Part shown: piece by piece, positions 27,321 to 36,173 of the stretch
How positions within the stretch are numbered: position 1 is the first letter of the stretch
Layout: every line of letters begins with the position of its first letter
Notes under the pieces: generated by a model
Seen by the model: the letters and a program-made list of their open reading frames with translations, nothing else
The model's database searches: none
What the model was told of the DNA's origin: nothing
Made by a program: the position numbers and the translations under genes
Assembly (NCBI RefSeq): GCF_007744255.1
Contig: NZ_CP036267.1
Coordinates: 1,471,541 to 1,535,540 of the forward strand
Length of the DNA stretch: 64,000 nt
DNA from: Thalassoglobus polymorphus
GTDB lineage: Bacteria; Planctomycetota; Planctomycetia; Planctomycetales; Planctomycetaceae
Reading direction: 5' to 3'

Positions 27321-28511
27321 GTTCGCAGGCTGTACACGATAACCAGCATGACTCAAGATAGCCAATATCGCGAGCTCGGGAATTGGGTCGCCAGGTTTCA
27401 CGCCGACGACCGCCTGTCCCTTCTCGTAGTTGACATCAACGGCGACGACGCCGGGCACCTGACGGATCGCTTGAGCGACCGTCGTCGCGCAGCCTTCACA
27501 ACTCATGCCTTCAATCTGGAACATAGCCCGGTTCATATCCTCTGTCACGGCGGCGGCATCATTCGTGCCAAACAACACACCGACGTAGCTGGGGAAGAAG
27601 AGGAAGGCGACCGCCAGCACCGTCACAACCCACAACATGACCTTGTTCATCGACATCATGTTGAAGCGACGTTTACCGGTCGTGGCACAGCAGTCGTCCG
27701 CCACTTCACTTTCCGTGGTACAGCAGTCGTGTCCCGATTCGGCAACAGCTTTCGTGGGACGGTAGGTGAAGTAGAACGCTGCGCCGAGAAATCCGAACGT
27801 CACGACCATGAATAGTGGGCGATACGTTTCCAGCGTGGCTGCGATCCCGGCCCCGGACACGCCAACCGCCAGCAGAAGCAGCGGTAGCCAGCAACAGGCC
27901 GAGGCCATGATCGCCGAGACGACAGTGCCGATCTTGGCGATTTTCTCGCCACGGCCTGTCGATGATTTCGCCGTCGATGTGGGCGTCACGTTCAAGTCAT
28001 TCATCCGTATTTCCTCCTGAGCGATTTGGATACCTTTCGTCACACTCCCCAGACAGCACGAACCGCTCGGATTGGAAGTCTCACAGTGACAGCCGGGGTC
28101 TTTCATCTTCGCCCGGATGTCTTCCAGAGCGTCGGAGCGGCCCTTCGCGCCAAGTTCCTCTTTGATGCTGCCAACCGAATGCCCGAAACAGTAGCACAGG
28201 GCGCGCTCCCCGCTGGACTCCTTCTCACCGACCGGAACTTTCAGTTGCGACTCGGTGAACTGCGTGTCTTCTTCCTCAGCGAAGTACACTACGTCGCAGT
28301 CCTGCGATGGGCAAAACCGCCAGCCAGTGTCATCTTTGACGGATGCGCAATCTTCACTTGCCGTAGCACAGCAGGATCGACTGTCTGCTGTGAACTTTTC
28401 GGCGAACTCGTCATCGAGCAACGCGCCGAGCGTCAATGTGCTCACTCGTTTGGCCTTGTGTCCACAGGACGGACACTGAACCCTCTTCGTTGTCTCGGTC
28501 TGCTTGCTCAT
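27306..28511 (-). CDS. CopZ-MerT-MerP fusion, metal chaperone and mercury-type transporter
   Basis: A 401-residue fusion. Residues 1-165 are a zinc-ribbon and [2Fe-2S] CopZ-type chaperone region (CPSC near 13, FCPSQDC near 67, CYCFG near 106, and C-H-C plus SGSCC near 141-153). Residues 190-310 resemble MerT, with TM helices and the CC pair SACCWLP, plus a cytoplasmic CC/CC loop. Residues 330-397 are an HMA/MerP domain with GMSCEGC. Inside the frame, a strong AGGAGGAAATACGG site precedes an ATG at 28004 (residue 170), exactly at the CopZ/MerT boundary, so a separate MerT-MerP product may also be made. It is divergent from merR and preceded by a MerR-type promoter. No merA is present. Confidence 0.8.
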   Translation of the reverse strand: MSKQTETTKRVQCPSCGHKAKRVSTLTLGALLDDEFAEKFTADSRSCCATASEDCASVKDDTGWRFCPSQDCDVVYFAEEEDTQFTESQLKVPVGEKESSGERALCYCFGHSVGSIKEELGAKGRSDALEDIRAKMKDPGCHCETSNPSGSCCLGSVTKGIQIAQEEIRMNDLNVTPTSTAKSSTGRGEKIAKIGTVVSAIMASACCWLPLLLLAVGVSGAGIAATLETYRPLFMVVTFGFLGAAFYFTYRPTKAVAESGHDCCTTESEVADDCCATTGKRRFNMMSMNKVMLWVVTVLAVAFLFFPSYVGVLFGTNDAAAVTEDMNRAMFQIEGMSCEGCATTVAQAIRQVPGVVAVDVNYEKGQAVVGVKPGDPIPELAILAILSHAGYRVQPANSESL

Positions 28512-28568
28512 CACATCGTTACTCCGTGTTCGTGCTCACCTTGATTGCTTCATGGACATTTCTCCTGT

Positions 28569-28600
28569 ATTATCGAGGTTGCACTTACGTGTAAGGTCAA
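28569..28600 (-). promoter_or_regulatory. MerR-type promoter with 20-bp spacer and operator dyad
   Basis: On the minus strand, -35 TTGACC (28595-28600) and -10 GATAAT (28569-28574) are separated by 20 bases, longer than the standard 17. The spacer contains the dyad CTTAC-AC-GTAAG. Overlong spacers with a central palindrome are typical of promoters twisted into activity by MerR regulators. It drives the CopZ-MerT-MerP gene and lies next to merR. Confidence 0.7.
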
Positions 28601-28680
28601 GCCGGATTCGCGATTTCTTGACTTTTTCCTGAGAAAGTCAGCGTTGCGCCGTTTTTGCACATGGCCGGTGAAGAATTGAA

Positions 28681-29085
28681 ATGAGCAAACGACTGACAAT
28701 TAGTGAGGTGGCGAAAGCCGCTGGCATCCCCATATCCACTCTTCGCTACTACGAGCGGATCGGTCTCGTTGAACCAGAAGATCGTAGCTTTGGGAACTAC
28801 CGACTCTACAGTGACCATTCGCTTAAGAAACTGAAGTTCATCCGAGCGGCGCAAGCCATCGGCTTCACACTGGAAGACGTCAAATCACTGCTTGCCGACG
28901 GCGAAGGCAAAGCACCAACGTGCGGCAACGTTCAGGACCTCATTGAAGCACGATTGACCGATGTCGAAGAACGCCTCAAAGACCTGCGGCACGTTCGCAA
29001 AGTGCTGAAGTCTGCTCTGGACCAGTGTCAGGGTCAAGAGCAAACAAAATGTTGCCACGTCGTGAAGGAGCTCAAGGCGTTATAG
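28681..29085 (+). CDS. merR: MerR-family metal-responsive regulator
   Basis: A 134-residue MerR protein: winged helix at 1-70 (LTISEVAKAAGIPISTLRYYERIGL), a dimer helix, and a C-terminal metal loop. Cys81, Cys116 and Cys125 reproduce the spacing (35 and 9) of the mercury-binding cysteines of Tn501 MerR (82, 117, 126). ZntR-type proteins instead use a different 10-residue spacing and extra histidine. It likely senses Hg(II) or a similar soft metal and activates the divergent fusion gene. Cys124 gives an additional thiol, so Cd/Pb-type sensing is not excluded. Confidence 0.85.
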   Translation: MSKRLTISEVAKAAGIPISTLRYYERIGLVEPEDRSFGNYRLYSDHSLKKLKFIRAAQAIGFTLEDVKSLLADGEGKAPTCGNVQDLIEARLTDVEERLKDLRHVRKVLKSALDQCQGQEQTKCCHVVKELKAL

Positions 29086-29499
29086 AATAAGTTTGTCACA
29101 TAGATAGTCAGTCATGTGACTCGAATGACGGCTTCTGCTATCGGGTTGATTGATCGTTTTTGACGTTGATATTTTGCTAGTCCGTACACTAAGTAATATT
29201 GATGCCGCGATTAGGATCTACGGAGCAGACCTAAGATTTCAAGAGATCTTTAATTCGTAACGTTGGAAATTCTTGCTACATCTGTACGGAATTTGAAGAA
29301 TTCCTATCCCCCCAAATAACTCATCAATCTCACGGTACAGTGTTTGCGTAGATCGTAGAAACACAACAACTTTCGCTTCGCGAGCGAATTCGCCCATTAA
29401 ATCGTATCTGAGCTTGCGAAGTTTTCGTGAGGCAGGAAGAAGCATTTCATTGCTTGGTGGCAATTACGAGATTGCTCACAAACACAAACTGAGATCAAT
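29086..29499. other. Intergenic stretch without recognised gene
   Basis: About 414 bases between merR and the permease gene. A small dyad, AGTCA-TG-TGACT, lies near 29108. A 74-codon minus-strand frame at 29239-29463 has no recognisable features and no ribosome site. No RNA gene was recognised. Confidence 0.5.
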
Positions 29500-30870
29500 A
29501 TGACCGACGAAATCAATAGCAGCAATTCCAAGTACAAAGAAGGAAGTCTTTCCCTCCCCGGTGCAGTGGCGATGGGGACTGGCGTGATGATTGGGGCAGG
29601 AATTTTTGCTCTCACCGGTCAGATGGCAAACCAAGCGGGGAGCCTGTTTCCCTTTGCGTTTCTATCAGCTGCACTGGTCACGGCATTCAGCGCGTACAGC
29701 TACATCAAGATGTCGAATGCTTATCCATCTGCGGGTGGCATCGCAATGTATCTGAAAAAGGCTTACGGAGAAGGAACGGTCACCGCCGGCTGCGCGATGT
29801 TGATGTACTTCTCGATGGTCATTAACGAGAGTCTGGTCGCTCGGACCTTCGGGGCGTATACCTTGCAGTTGTTCGACGTCGAGAAAGATTCTTGGCTTGT
29901 CCCAGTGCTTGGCGTAGGTCTGTTAGTGTTTGCGTTCATTGTGAACATCATGGGCAACGATTTTATCGGCAAGATGTCGATGATCACCGCTGTCATCAAG
30001 ATTGGCGGCATTGCCATCTTTGCGGGCATTGGGCTATGGCTCTCGGGTTTCTCGTTTCAAACCGTCACCAGTATGAAAGAAGCAGGCGGAGGAGGCTTTC
30101 TGGCAGCCACAGCCTTGGGGATTCTGAGCTATAAGGGATTCACGACCATTACGAACAGTGGTGGAGAACTAAAGGATCCACACAAAAATGTCAGCCGGGC
30201 GATCATCATTTCGATCTCGATCTGCGTCGCTTTGTATCTACTCGTGGCGTTTGCCGTCGCTGGAAGTCTGAGCCTCGACGAAATTATCAAGGCCAAGGAC
30301 TACGTGTTGGCGGAAGCGGCTCGGCCCGTGCTGGGGCAGTATGCGGTGTGGTTCACTGTCGGCATCGCGATTGTTGCGACTGTTTCAGGAGTCATTGCAA
30401 GCACCTTTGCCGTCTCACGTATGTTGGCGATGCTCTCCGAGATGGGGCTTGTGCCACATCGCCATCTTGGCATGCCGGGAGACGTTCAGAAACACACGCT
30501 CGTGTATACAATCGTTTTGGCGATCCTGCTCACAATCTTTTTTGATTTGAGCCGTATCGCTTCGCTGGGAGCGATCTTCTACATCATCATGGACATCGCA
30601 ATTCATTGGGGCGTCTTTCGTCATCTCAAGGAAGACATCAAAGCCAACGACTTCATTCTGATCTCGGCAATCGTCCTCGATGTGATCGTTCTAGGAGCTT
30701 TTCTCTTTGTCAAAGTCTCCTCTGATCCACAAGTTTTGATTGTGGCTGCAGTCGGCCTGGTGATGATCTTCGCAGGAGAGAAATGGTTCCTAAAATGGAA
30801 ACCGGACTACCTGACCGAAGATGATATGCGTAACGATTCCTCGCATCACGACGATGAACCAGCTTCTTGA
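29500..30870 (+). CDS. APC-superfamily amino-acid permease
   Basis: A 456-residue membrane protein with about 12 TM segments. The start LSLPGAVAMGTGVMIGAGIFALTG is the substrate-binding unwound TM1 of APC transporters (GxMIGAGIF), followed by SYIKMSNAYPSAGGIAMYL. The C-terminus is hydrophilic and His/Asp-rich. The substrate cannot be read from the sequence. The K+ channel gene begins 18 bases downstream in the same direction, so the two are likely cotranscribed. Confidence 0.8.
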   Translation: MTDEINSSNSKYKEGSLSLPGAVAMGTGVMIGAGIFALTGQMANQAGSLFPFAFLSAALVTAFSAYSYIKMSNAYPSAGGIAMYLKKAYGEGTVTAGCAMLMYFSMVINESLVARTFGAYTLQLFDVEKDSWLVPVLGVGLLVFAFIVNIMGNDFIGKMSMITAVIKIGGIAIFAGIGLWLSGFSFQTVTSMKEAGGGGFLAATALGILSYKGFTTITNSGGELKDPHKNVSRAIIISISICVALYLLVAFAVAGSLSLDEIIKAKDYVLAEAARPVLGQYAVWFTVGIAIVATVSGVIASTFAVSRMLAMLSEMGLVPHRHLGMPGDVQKHTLVYTIVLAILLTIFFDLSRIASLGAIFYIIMDIAIHWGVFRHLKEDIKANDFILISAIVLDVIVLGAFLFVKVSSDPQVLIVAAVGLVMIFAGEKWFLKWKPDYLTEDDMRNDSSHHDDEPAS

Positions 30871-30888
30871 CCATCACAAGGCGACCGC

Positions 30889-31884
30889 ATGCTTGAGTTT
30901 CATTATTTTTGGACGGTTATTGGCGGCTTGGTTGTGCTTGCCCTGACCGTCGATGCCGTTGTGACGACATTGCTACTCAGTGGAGCAGGTTTTCTTTCGA
31001 AATATCTCACCCGTTTCATTGGTCGATTTTGCATGAGCCGTGAGCGTGAGTTCATTTCAAAGAACGCATCGGTCTTTGCATTGTTGGCGACGTTCGTACT
31101 GTGGTCGCTGCTACTCCTGGCCGGCTGGGCGTTGATTTTTTGTGGCTCGTCGGAGGCTGTCATTGAGAGTGAAAACAAAGATCCTGCCGATCTGCTGAGC
31201 AGGATTTACTTCGCCGGGTTTACGATTACGACTTTAGGAACGGGGAATTACATCCCGAACGGACCACTCTGGCAACTGCTATCCGTAGCGGCCGCGGCAA
31301 ATGGGTTCTTCATCGTTACGATCTGTGTGACCTACACATTTTCTGTGCTGACAGCGTTGAATGAGAGGCGTTCGATCGGGGTGGCGATCGGACATCTGGG
31401 GCACACTCCAGTCGACTTATTGAAGTATGCCTTGGACGCGGAGTCGCGACAGTTGATTTCTAATCAACTACAAGATTTAACACTTCGGCTTCAACTGGCG
31501 AGCGTCAAGACCGATGCGTATCCGGTCATCGAGTATACGCATGTTCCTGACCGTCAGCACTCCTTTGCCATTGGCGTCGCCAAACTGGGGGAAGCTTGCC
31601 TTCTGAGCGAACAGCTGATGCCGTCAGCTCAATCGTTTCCTAAAGTCATCACCGATCCATTATGGAAAGCTGTATATCTAATTACAGGTGAAACCAATTC
31701 AAACGGTGAGGAGTCGGCGGACTACTCAGCCCAATTGTTGATGCCGTATTTCGATCAACTTGACGCCCAGATGAACTGCGAAGAGAAACTGAAAATGCCA
31801 CCAGCCAGCGAAAAGCGAGATCGCCTTTCTGCATGGCTGGCGTGGCATCATCGAGATTGGAATGACGTGTACGGGGAAGGCTGA
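30889..31884 (+). CDS. Two-TM potassium-channel-like protein
   Basis: A 331-residue protein with N-terminal TM segments (about 8-27, 60-82), a pore loop, and another TM at about 128-150, followed by a cytoplasmic domain of about 175 residues. The pore reads TITTLGTGNYIP, a variant of the K+ selectivity filter TVGYG with GTG in place of GYG. The C-terminal part has no TrkA-N Rossmann motif. It probably forms an ion channel whose selectivity may differ from K+. It is cotranscribed with the APC permease. Confidence 0.7.
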   Translation: MLEFHYFWTVIGGLVVLALTVDAVVTTLLLSGAGFLSKYLTRFIGRFCMSREREFISKNASVFALLATFVLWSLLLLAGWALIFCGSSEAVIESENKDPADLLSRIYFAGFTITTLGTGNYIPNGPLWQLLSVAAAANGFFIVTICVTYTFSVLTALNERRSIGVAIGHLGHTPVDLLKYALDAESRQLISNQLQDLTLRLQLASVKTDAYPVIEYTHVPDRQHSFAIGVAKLGEACLLSEQLMPSAQSFPKVITDPLWKAVYLITGETNSNGEESADYSAQLLMPYFDQLDAQMNCEEKLKMPPASEKRDRLSAWLAWHHRDWNDVYGEG

Positions 31885-31912
31885 GGCCTAGTTTCGATCG
31901 GTAAAATGCAGT

Positions 31913-33442
31913 CTACGAATGACCTTCATGCATCATCATTTTCTCCATCATTCCGGGTGGCGTCTTTTTGTAGTCAGCGGGGTTGCCGAAGCGGTTGACG
32001 ATCTCGGTAAAGATGGCGCCTTTTTCGATCTTTTCATCGGTCTCCATGACGCGATGAAACAGATCGTCAGGCAGCACACGCATTGAGGTCATCAGACCTT
32101 TCATCGACATGGGGGCCGCTTCTCGCATCCCTTTCATTTCCCTGGGTTGCCAGACTTTCTTCATGAACTCCATGCTCATTTCCATGCCCTGCATCTTTTG
32201 AGGATAGCCCGGAGGAGCTGTTCCGTGTCCTGTTTTTGAAACAGTCACTGTCGGCCGGACGTCGAGGTTTTCCATGTACCGATCAACCGAAACATTCTCG
32301 CGGATACGGGGACCGTTTTGACGAGTCATGTGATTCATCATGTGATGGATCATATGACAATGGAACTGCCAATCGCCCGGGTTGTTGGCAATAAACTCAA
32401 ATTCGCTGGCTTGAGCAACCGCGACGAGTTCTGTATTGCGTGGAATCCAAGCCGTTTTGGGTGCTCGTGCACCTTCATGGGCAGTGACCCAGAAGGTGTG
32501 GCCGTGCATGTGGATCGGGTGGTGCTGCATCGGACTGAAATTGATCAGTCGTACACGCACCCGTTCGCCATGTTTGACGACACAAGGAGTTGTATACGGT
32601 CCGCTACGCCCGTTGATTGTGTGCCAGTTCCAGTCCATCGACCATGAATCCGAGACTGTTTGATTCGGCAGAATGAAGAAGTTCTGGAAGACGAGCATGA
32701 AGTCGCGGTCGACCGGCGGATCAAACGGCTTGGATGGATGCACGACAATCGGGCCAACCATACCCATTGCTTCCTGCATCGCGACATGCGAGTGATAGAA
32801 AAACGTCCCTTCTTCGTGGACATCAAATTCGTACTTGAAGGTCTTGCCGGGTTTGATCGGATTCTGCGTCATTTCCGCAGCGCCGTCGTACTGCACCGGC
32901 ATTTCGAACCCATGCATATGGAAGTTTGTCGCTTCGCTGAGATTGTTGGTGACCAGAATGCGAATACGATCGCCCTGGTTGATCTCGATCAACGGACCGG
33001 GCAGGCTGCCGTTATACCCGTAGACGTTCATGTGGTAGCCAGGCAGGAATTCACGACTGACTTCTTCGGCTGAAACGTGAAACTCCTTCACTCCATCGAC
33101 CATCTTGAACGGGAGTTTCTCCAGATCAGGAGTGGTAATGGGGGCGGGACCGTCAGCTGGTTTGCGAAAGCCGGGGACAAGCTTCCCGAGGTAATAGTCG
33201 CTATCCGGATCGTGACCGCGTGAGGGTTGATAGCGAGAGAAACCATCGTATTCGGCTTCGACATGTGAATGCTTGTGTTCGACTGTCGGAGGAAGAGGCT
33301 TCTTCGGGACGCCCGGTCCTGTAGCCTCTGGAGCTGGTTCTTGTCCCTGTGAGACAGAGGCTCCCGCAGAGAACGCGACGGCAGCCAGAGTTCCCTTCTT
33401 GAGAAAGTCTCGCCGACCTTGGGGGGAAATTTCGTTTGACAT
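31913..33442 (-). CDS. Tat-exported multicopper oxidase
   Basis: A 509-residue multicopper oxidase with a twin-arginine signal (RRDFLKKGTLAAVAFSAGASV). Copper motifs are present in order: HMHGFEMP, FFYHSHVAMQEAMG, HHPIHMHGHTFWV and the type 1/3 HCHMIHHMMNHM. The C-terminus is Met-rich (MQGMEMSMEFMKK, MKGMREAAPMSMKG), as in copper-tolerance oxidases of the CueO/CopA type. It likely oxidises Cu(I), Fe(II) or phenols in the periplasm. The TolC-like gene 33541-35037 lies about 100 bases upstream and may be in the same operon. Confidence 0.88.
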   Translation of the reverse strand: MSNEISPQGRRDFLKKGTLAAVAFSAGASVSQGQEPAPEATGPGVPKKPLPPTVEHKHSHVEAEYDGFSRYQPSRGHDPDSDYYLGKLVPGFRKPADGPAPITTPDLEKLPFKMVDGVKEFHVSAEEVSREFLPGYHMNVYGYNGSLPGPLIEINQGDRIRILVTNNLSEATNFHMHGFEMPVQYDGAAEMTQNPIKPGKTFKYEFDVHEEGTFFYHSHVAMQEAMGMVGPIVVHPSKPFDPPVDRDFMLVFQNFFILPNQTVSDSWSMDWNWHTINGRSGPYTTPCVVKHGERVRVRLINFSPMQHHPIHMHGHTFWVTAHEGARAPKTAWIPRNTELVAVAQASEFEFIANNPGDWQFHCHMIHHMMNHMTRQNGPRIRENVSVDRYMENLDVRPTVTVSKTGHGTAPPGYPQKMQGMEMSMEFMKKVWQPREMKGMREAAPMSMKGLMTSMRVLPDDLFHRVMETDEKIEKGAIFTEIVNRFGNPADYKKTPPGMMEKMMMHEGHS

Positions 33443-33540
33443 GATTCAGACCTTCGTTAATCAGCGTGGGATTCAAGGAATAATCCCTTAATGATCGATA
33501 TGTAGATGGCGTCGAGAACGGGTGAAGTTCGAGTCGCCGA

Positions 33541-35037
33541 TTACCGTGGTTTCGGCACAGAGTCGATGTGTCCACCTGGCAATGGACCGCTCGGGGTTTG
33601 TAGACCACCATGGAGCAGGAAACCGTCAATCAGAATTTCGCTGGTCCGTTGAGCAGAGAGATTCATCACGTACTCGACACGTGCTCGTGTGTAGTCGTCG
33701 TATGCCTGCAGAACGTCATCCCAGGCAATGCGATTGGCTTTGTAGCTCGAAAGCACCAGGCTGTACGCTTTCTTTCGTTCGGGCAGAATGACCGTTTCAT
33801 AATTCTGCACGTTTTGCGCAGCTGTCAGGTAGCGTCCATATTCAACGGACAGGCGTCGACGCAGATCGAGCTCGGTTCTTCGAATCTCACTCTGCTGACG
33901 GCTGTAGTCAGCTTCCGCCTGCTTAATCGTGCCTTGGTTACGATCATAGAGTGGAATTTCGAGCGACAACATGGCGCTGTAGGTCGTTTCCCGCGCATCA
34001 AAGTTGTAGCCGGCACCAGTCCCAGCGACGATATCGGGAACCCACTCGACTCGTTCTCTCTGCACTGTAATTAAATCTTCGCGGAGCTTAGCGTGAGCGG
34101 CGCATAATTCCGGGCTTTGAGCAAGAATGGTTGCGTAGGCTGCATCAAAGTCAATGAGATCTCTTGACGACTTGAGTTCTCCGTTCAAACTGGGAACTGA
34201 TAATTCCGCACCTGTGAGTGAAATCAATTCGAGTAGATGTTGACGGTAATCGTTTTGAGCATTCATCACTGCCAGTCGATGCTGTTGCAACAATGCATTC
34301 GCTTGGTGTGCTTCAGCGCGGGAAGCCTGCCCCACGTTATATCGCTCTCGAATCGTGACGAGGTTGTCTTCTGCATTCTTGAGCAGTTCCTTCTTCAAAT
34401 CGATGATCTGGCGAGCAGCGAGAGCTTTAACGAAGTGAATTCGCACATCATTGCAAACACGGTACTGCTGAGCGACAGCGAGAAATTCTGCAACTTTGGC
34501 TCGTTGCAGATACTTGTTCTCACTCAGTTCGAGCTTGCCTGCCGTGACGAATCGTTGTTCGATCTCCGCTCCCTGCCATTCTCCAGCTGTCCCGCCAACC
34601 CCAATTTGCTCACCGAGATAGCGTAAGGTCGGATTCGGATAGAGTCCTGCCTGAATTGCACGATTGAGCTGAGAATTGATGTGCAATCGCGACTGACGGA
34701 TGGTCGGATTGTATTCCGCAGCCATGCTGAGGAACGCCTCCAATGTGTAATCTTGATTATCGAGCACCTCCCCTGGATCTGAAAAAGCCCAAGTTGGACC
34801 AATGGTATTGGGAGTGGGTGGTGGAGCGAGGAACTCACGACCAGCTTTATCACTGGACACCGTGTCACTCTCCAGTGGAATCGGAAGAGCTTTGGGTGCA
34901 GAAGGCACATGAAGTTGGTGAGATTCTTGCGCAACGATGGAGCTTCCCCAAAGTAACGTTGCGAAGATACTCCCGGTCACCACGACATTGTACTTAACTT
35001 TGTTTTTCACCGATTCATCCCTTCTGTCGGTCGTCAT
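33541..35037 (-). CDS. TolC-family outer-membrane efflux protein
   Basis: About 498 residues from ATG 35037 (a start at 35082 would add 15 residues and has no ribosome site). There is an N-terminal signal (VVVTGSIFATLLWGSSIVAQ). Two OEP domains begin FLSMAAEYNPTIRQSRLHINS and YATILAQSPELCAAHAKLRED, with long helices and the conserved YNVGQASRAEAHQA. It is most like CzcC/CusC outer-membrane factors. With the downstream multicopper oxidase it may form part of a copper efflux/detoxification unit, although no adaptor or pump accompanies it. Confidence 0.78.
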   Translation of the reverse strand: MTTDRRDESVKNKVKYNVVVTGSIFATLLWGSSIVAQESHQLHVPSAPKALPIPLESDTVSSDKAGREFLAPPPTPNTIGPTWAFSDPGEVLDNQDYTLEAFLSMAAEYNPTIRQSRLHINSQLNRAIQAGLYPNPTLRYLGEQIGVGGTAGEWQGAEIEQRFVTAGKLELSENKYLQRAKVAEFLAVAQQYRVCNDVRIHFVKALAARQIIDLKKELLKNAEDNLVTIRERYNVGQASRAEAHQANALLQQHRLAVMNAQNDYRQHLLELISLTGAELSVPSLNGELKSSRDLIDFDAAYATILAQSPELCAAHAKLREDLITVQRERVEWVPDIVAGTGAGYNFDARETTYSAMLSLEIPLYDRNQGTIKQAEADYSRQQSEIRRTELDLRRRLSVEYGRYLTAAQNVQNYETVILPERKKAYSLVLSSYKANRIAWDDVLQAYDDYTRARVEYVMNLSAQRTSEILIDGFLLHGGLQTPSGPLPGGHIDSVPKPR

Positions 35038-35199
35038 CTTATGATCATGTCGTATGGTGGATCGGACCATTTGTTGACACAAAGTGATCGCGATTTTCGA
35101 TCAGTCTTGATGCACAATTAAGCAAGCAGAAGAGAATGCCATTATCGGAATAATCGTTAAAGTTCGTCGCGTGATTTCAAGAGAATCGAGCGGTTTCGC

Positions 35200-36087
35200 T
35201 CATGAATCCGAAAGTGCTTCAAAACCAGTGACAACGTCTAAGAGTTCCTCGGTGATCGACGTTTGGCGGGTTTGTTGGTAACTCATCCGCAATTCGCTCA
35301 GACGATCTTTAATATTTCGTTCAGCAGCTTGCATGCTGGCAATGCGACTGGCGTTCTCACCAGCTAAAGATTCCGCTGAAGCACGAAAGAGGCAGACGAA
35401 TATGTACTGCTGGATCAGTTGAGAAAAGAGTTGACGCTGGTCCATCGTGTAACGGGGAAGAGTCCGAGATTCCCAGCGTTTTTGACGCATCTTCTGGAAT
35501 TTTTCAGGACCAATGGGCAGCAACTCGAACTGAAATGGTTGATATGATGATGCAGATTGTCGCTGGTTGTAAAGGAGTTGAACACTTCCCAGTTTCGCTT
35601 CCGACCTCCAGTGGTCAATTCCTTGCAGCAAATCCTGCACAATCGTTGTGATCTCTGATGCGGAGCCAGCGACTGGAAAGACTCGATCCACTGTGTAGCC
35701 ATGTTCTTCGAGTCGACTCGCGACTCTTGCACCGACCGCCATGAATGACCACTTCTCTTTTTTCTGTTGTAGTCGCTCTGCCATCACATCGGTGGTGAAA
35801 TTCACAATCTGCTCGTTGAATTGACCACACATTCCCTGATCTGAACCGAAAATCACGACCCCCGTCCGAGGATTTGTGCGGTGCTTGTCAATTTCTGGGG
35901 CAGTCGCTTGATTCCAGAGAAGAATACGTAGCCCGTCTTCGATTGTCCCGTAGTAGCCTGCGAGCGATTCTACAGCGAGTTCATATTGGCGAATGCTCAC
36001 CGCAGCCAGAGTTTTCATTGTCCGCACGACTGAGGAAAGATCTTCAACATTCTTGATTTGTCGTTTGAGTGTGTCGAGAGTTTGCAT
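35200..36087 (-). CDS. atpG: N-ATPase gamma subunit
   Basis: A 295-residue gamma-type rotor shaft: long N-terminal and C-terminal helices (TLKRQIKNVEDLSSVVRTMKTLA and QAAERNIKDRLSELRMSYQQTRQTSITEELLDVVTG) around a Rossmann-like middle. It is the last gene of the minus-strand N-ATPase operon, and its order (D-C-Q-R-B-E-F-A-G) is as described for N-ATPases. It rotates with the c ring inside the alpha3-beta3 head. A short stem (GAGCG/CGCTC, 35188-35201) overlaps its stop. Confidence 0.85.
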   Translation of the reverse strand: MQTLDTLKRQIKNVEDLSSVVRTMKTLAAVSIRQYELAVESLAGYYGTIEDGLRILLWNQATAPEIDKHRTNPRTGVVIFGSDQGMCGQFNEQIVNFTTDVMAERLQQKKEKWSFMAVGARVASRLEEHGYTVDRVFPVAGSASEITTIVQDLLQGIDHWRSEAKLGSVQLLYNQRQSASSYQPFQFELLPIGPEKFQKMRQKRWESRTLPRYTMDQRQLFSQLIQQYIFVCLFRASAESLAGENASRIASMQAAERNIKDRLSELRMSYQQTRQTSITEELLDVVTGFEALSDS

Positions 36088-36173
36088 TTCAGAAACATTT
36101 CTAGTTACGCGAGCAATCGATCATGCTTTTATCGCCGAGGTGAACAAAGTCGACACACAAACATTTAGTCGAT

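Noticed and set aside
29239-29463. 74-codon minus-strand frame as a gene
   Set aside because: It has no ribosome site, no recognisable domain and lies alone in an intergenic region.
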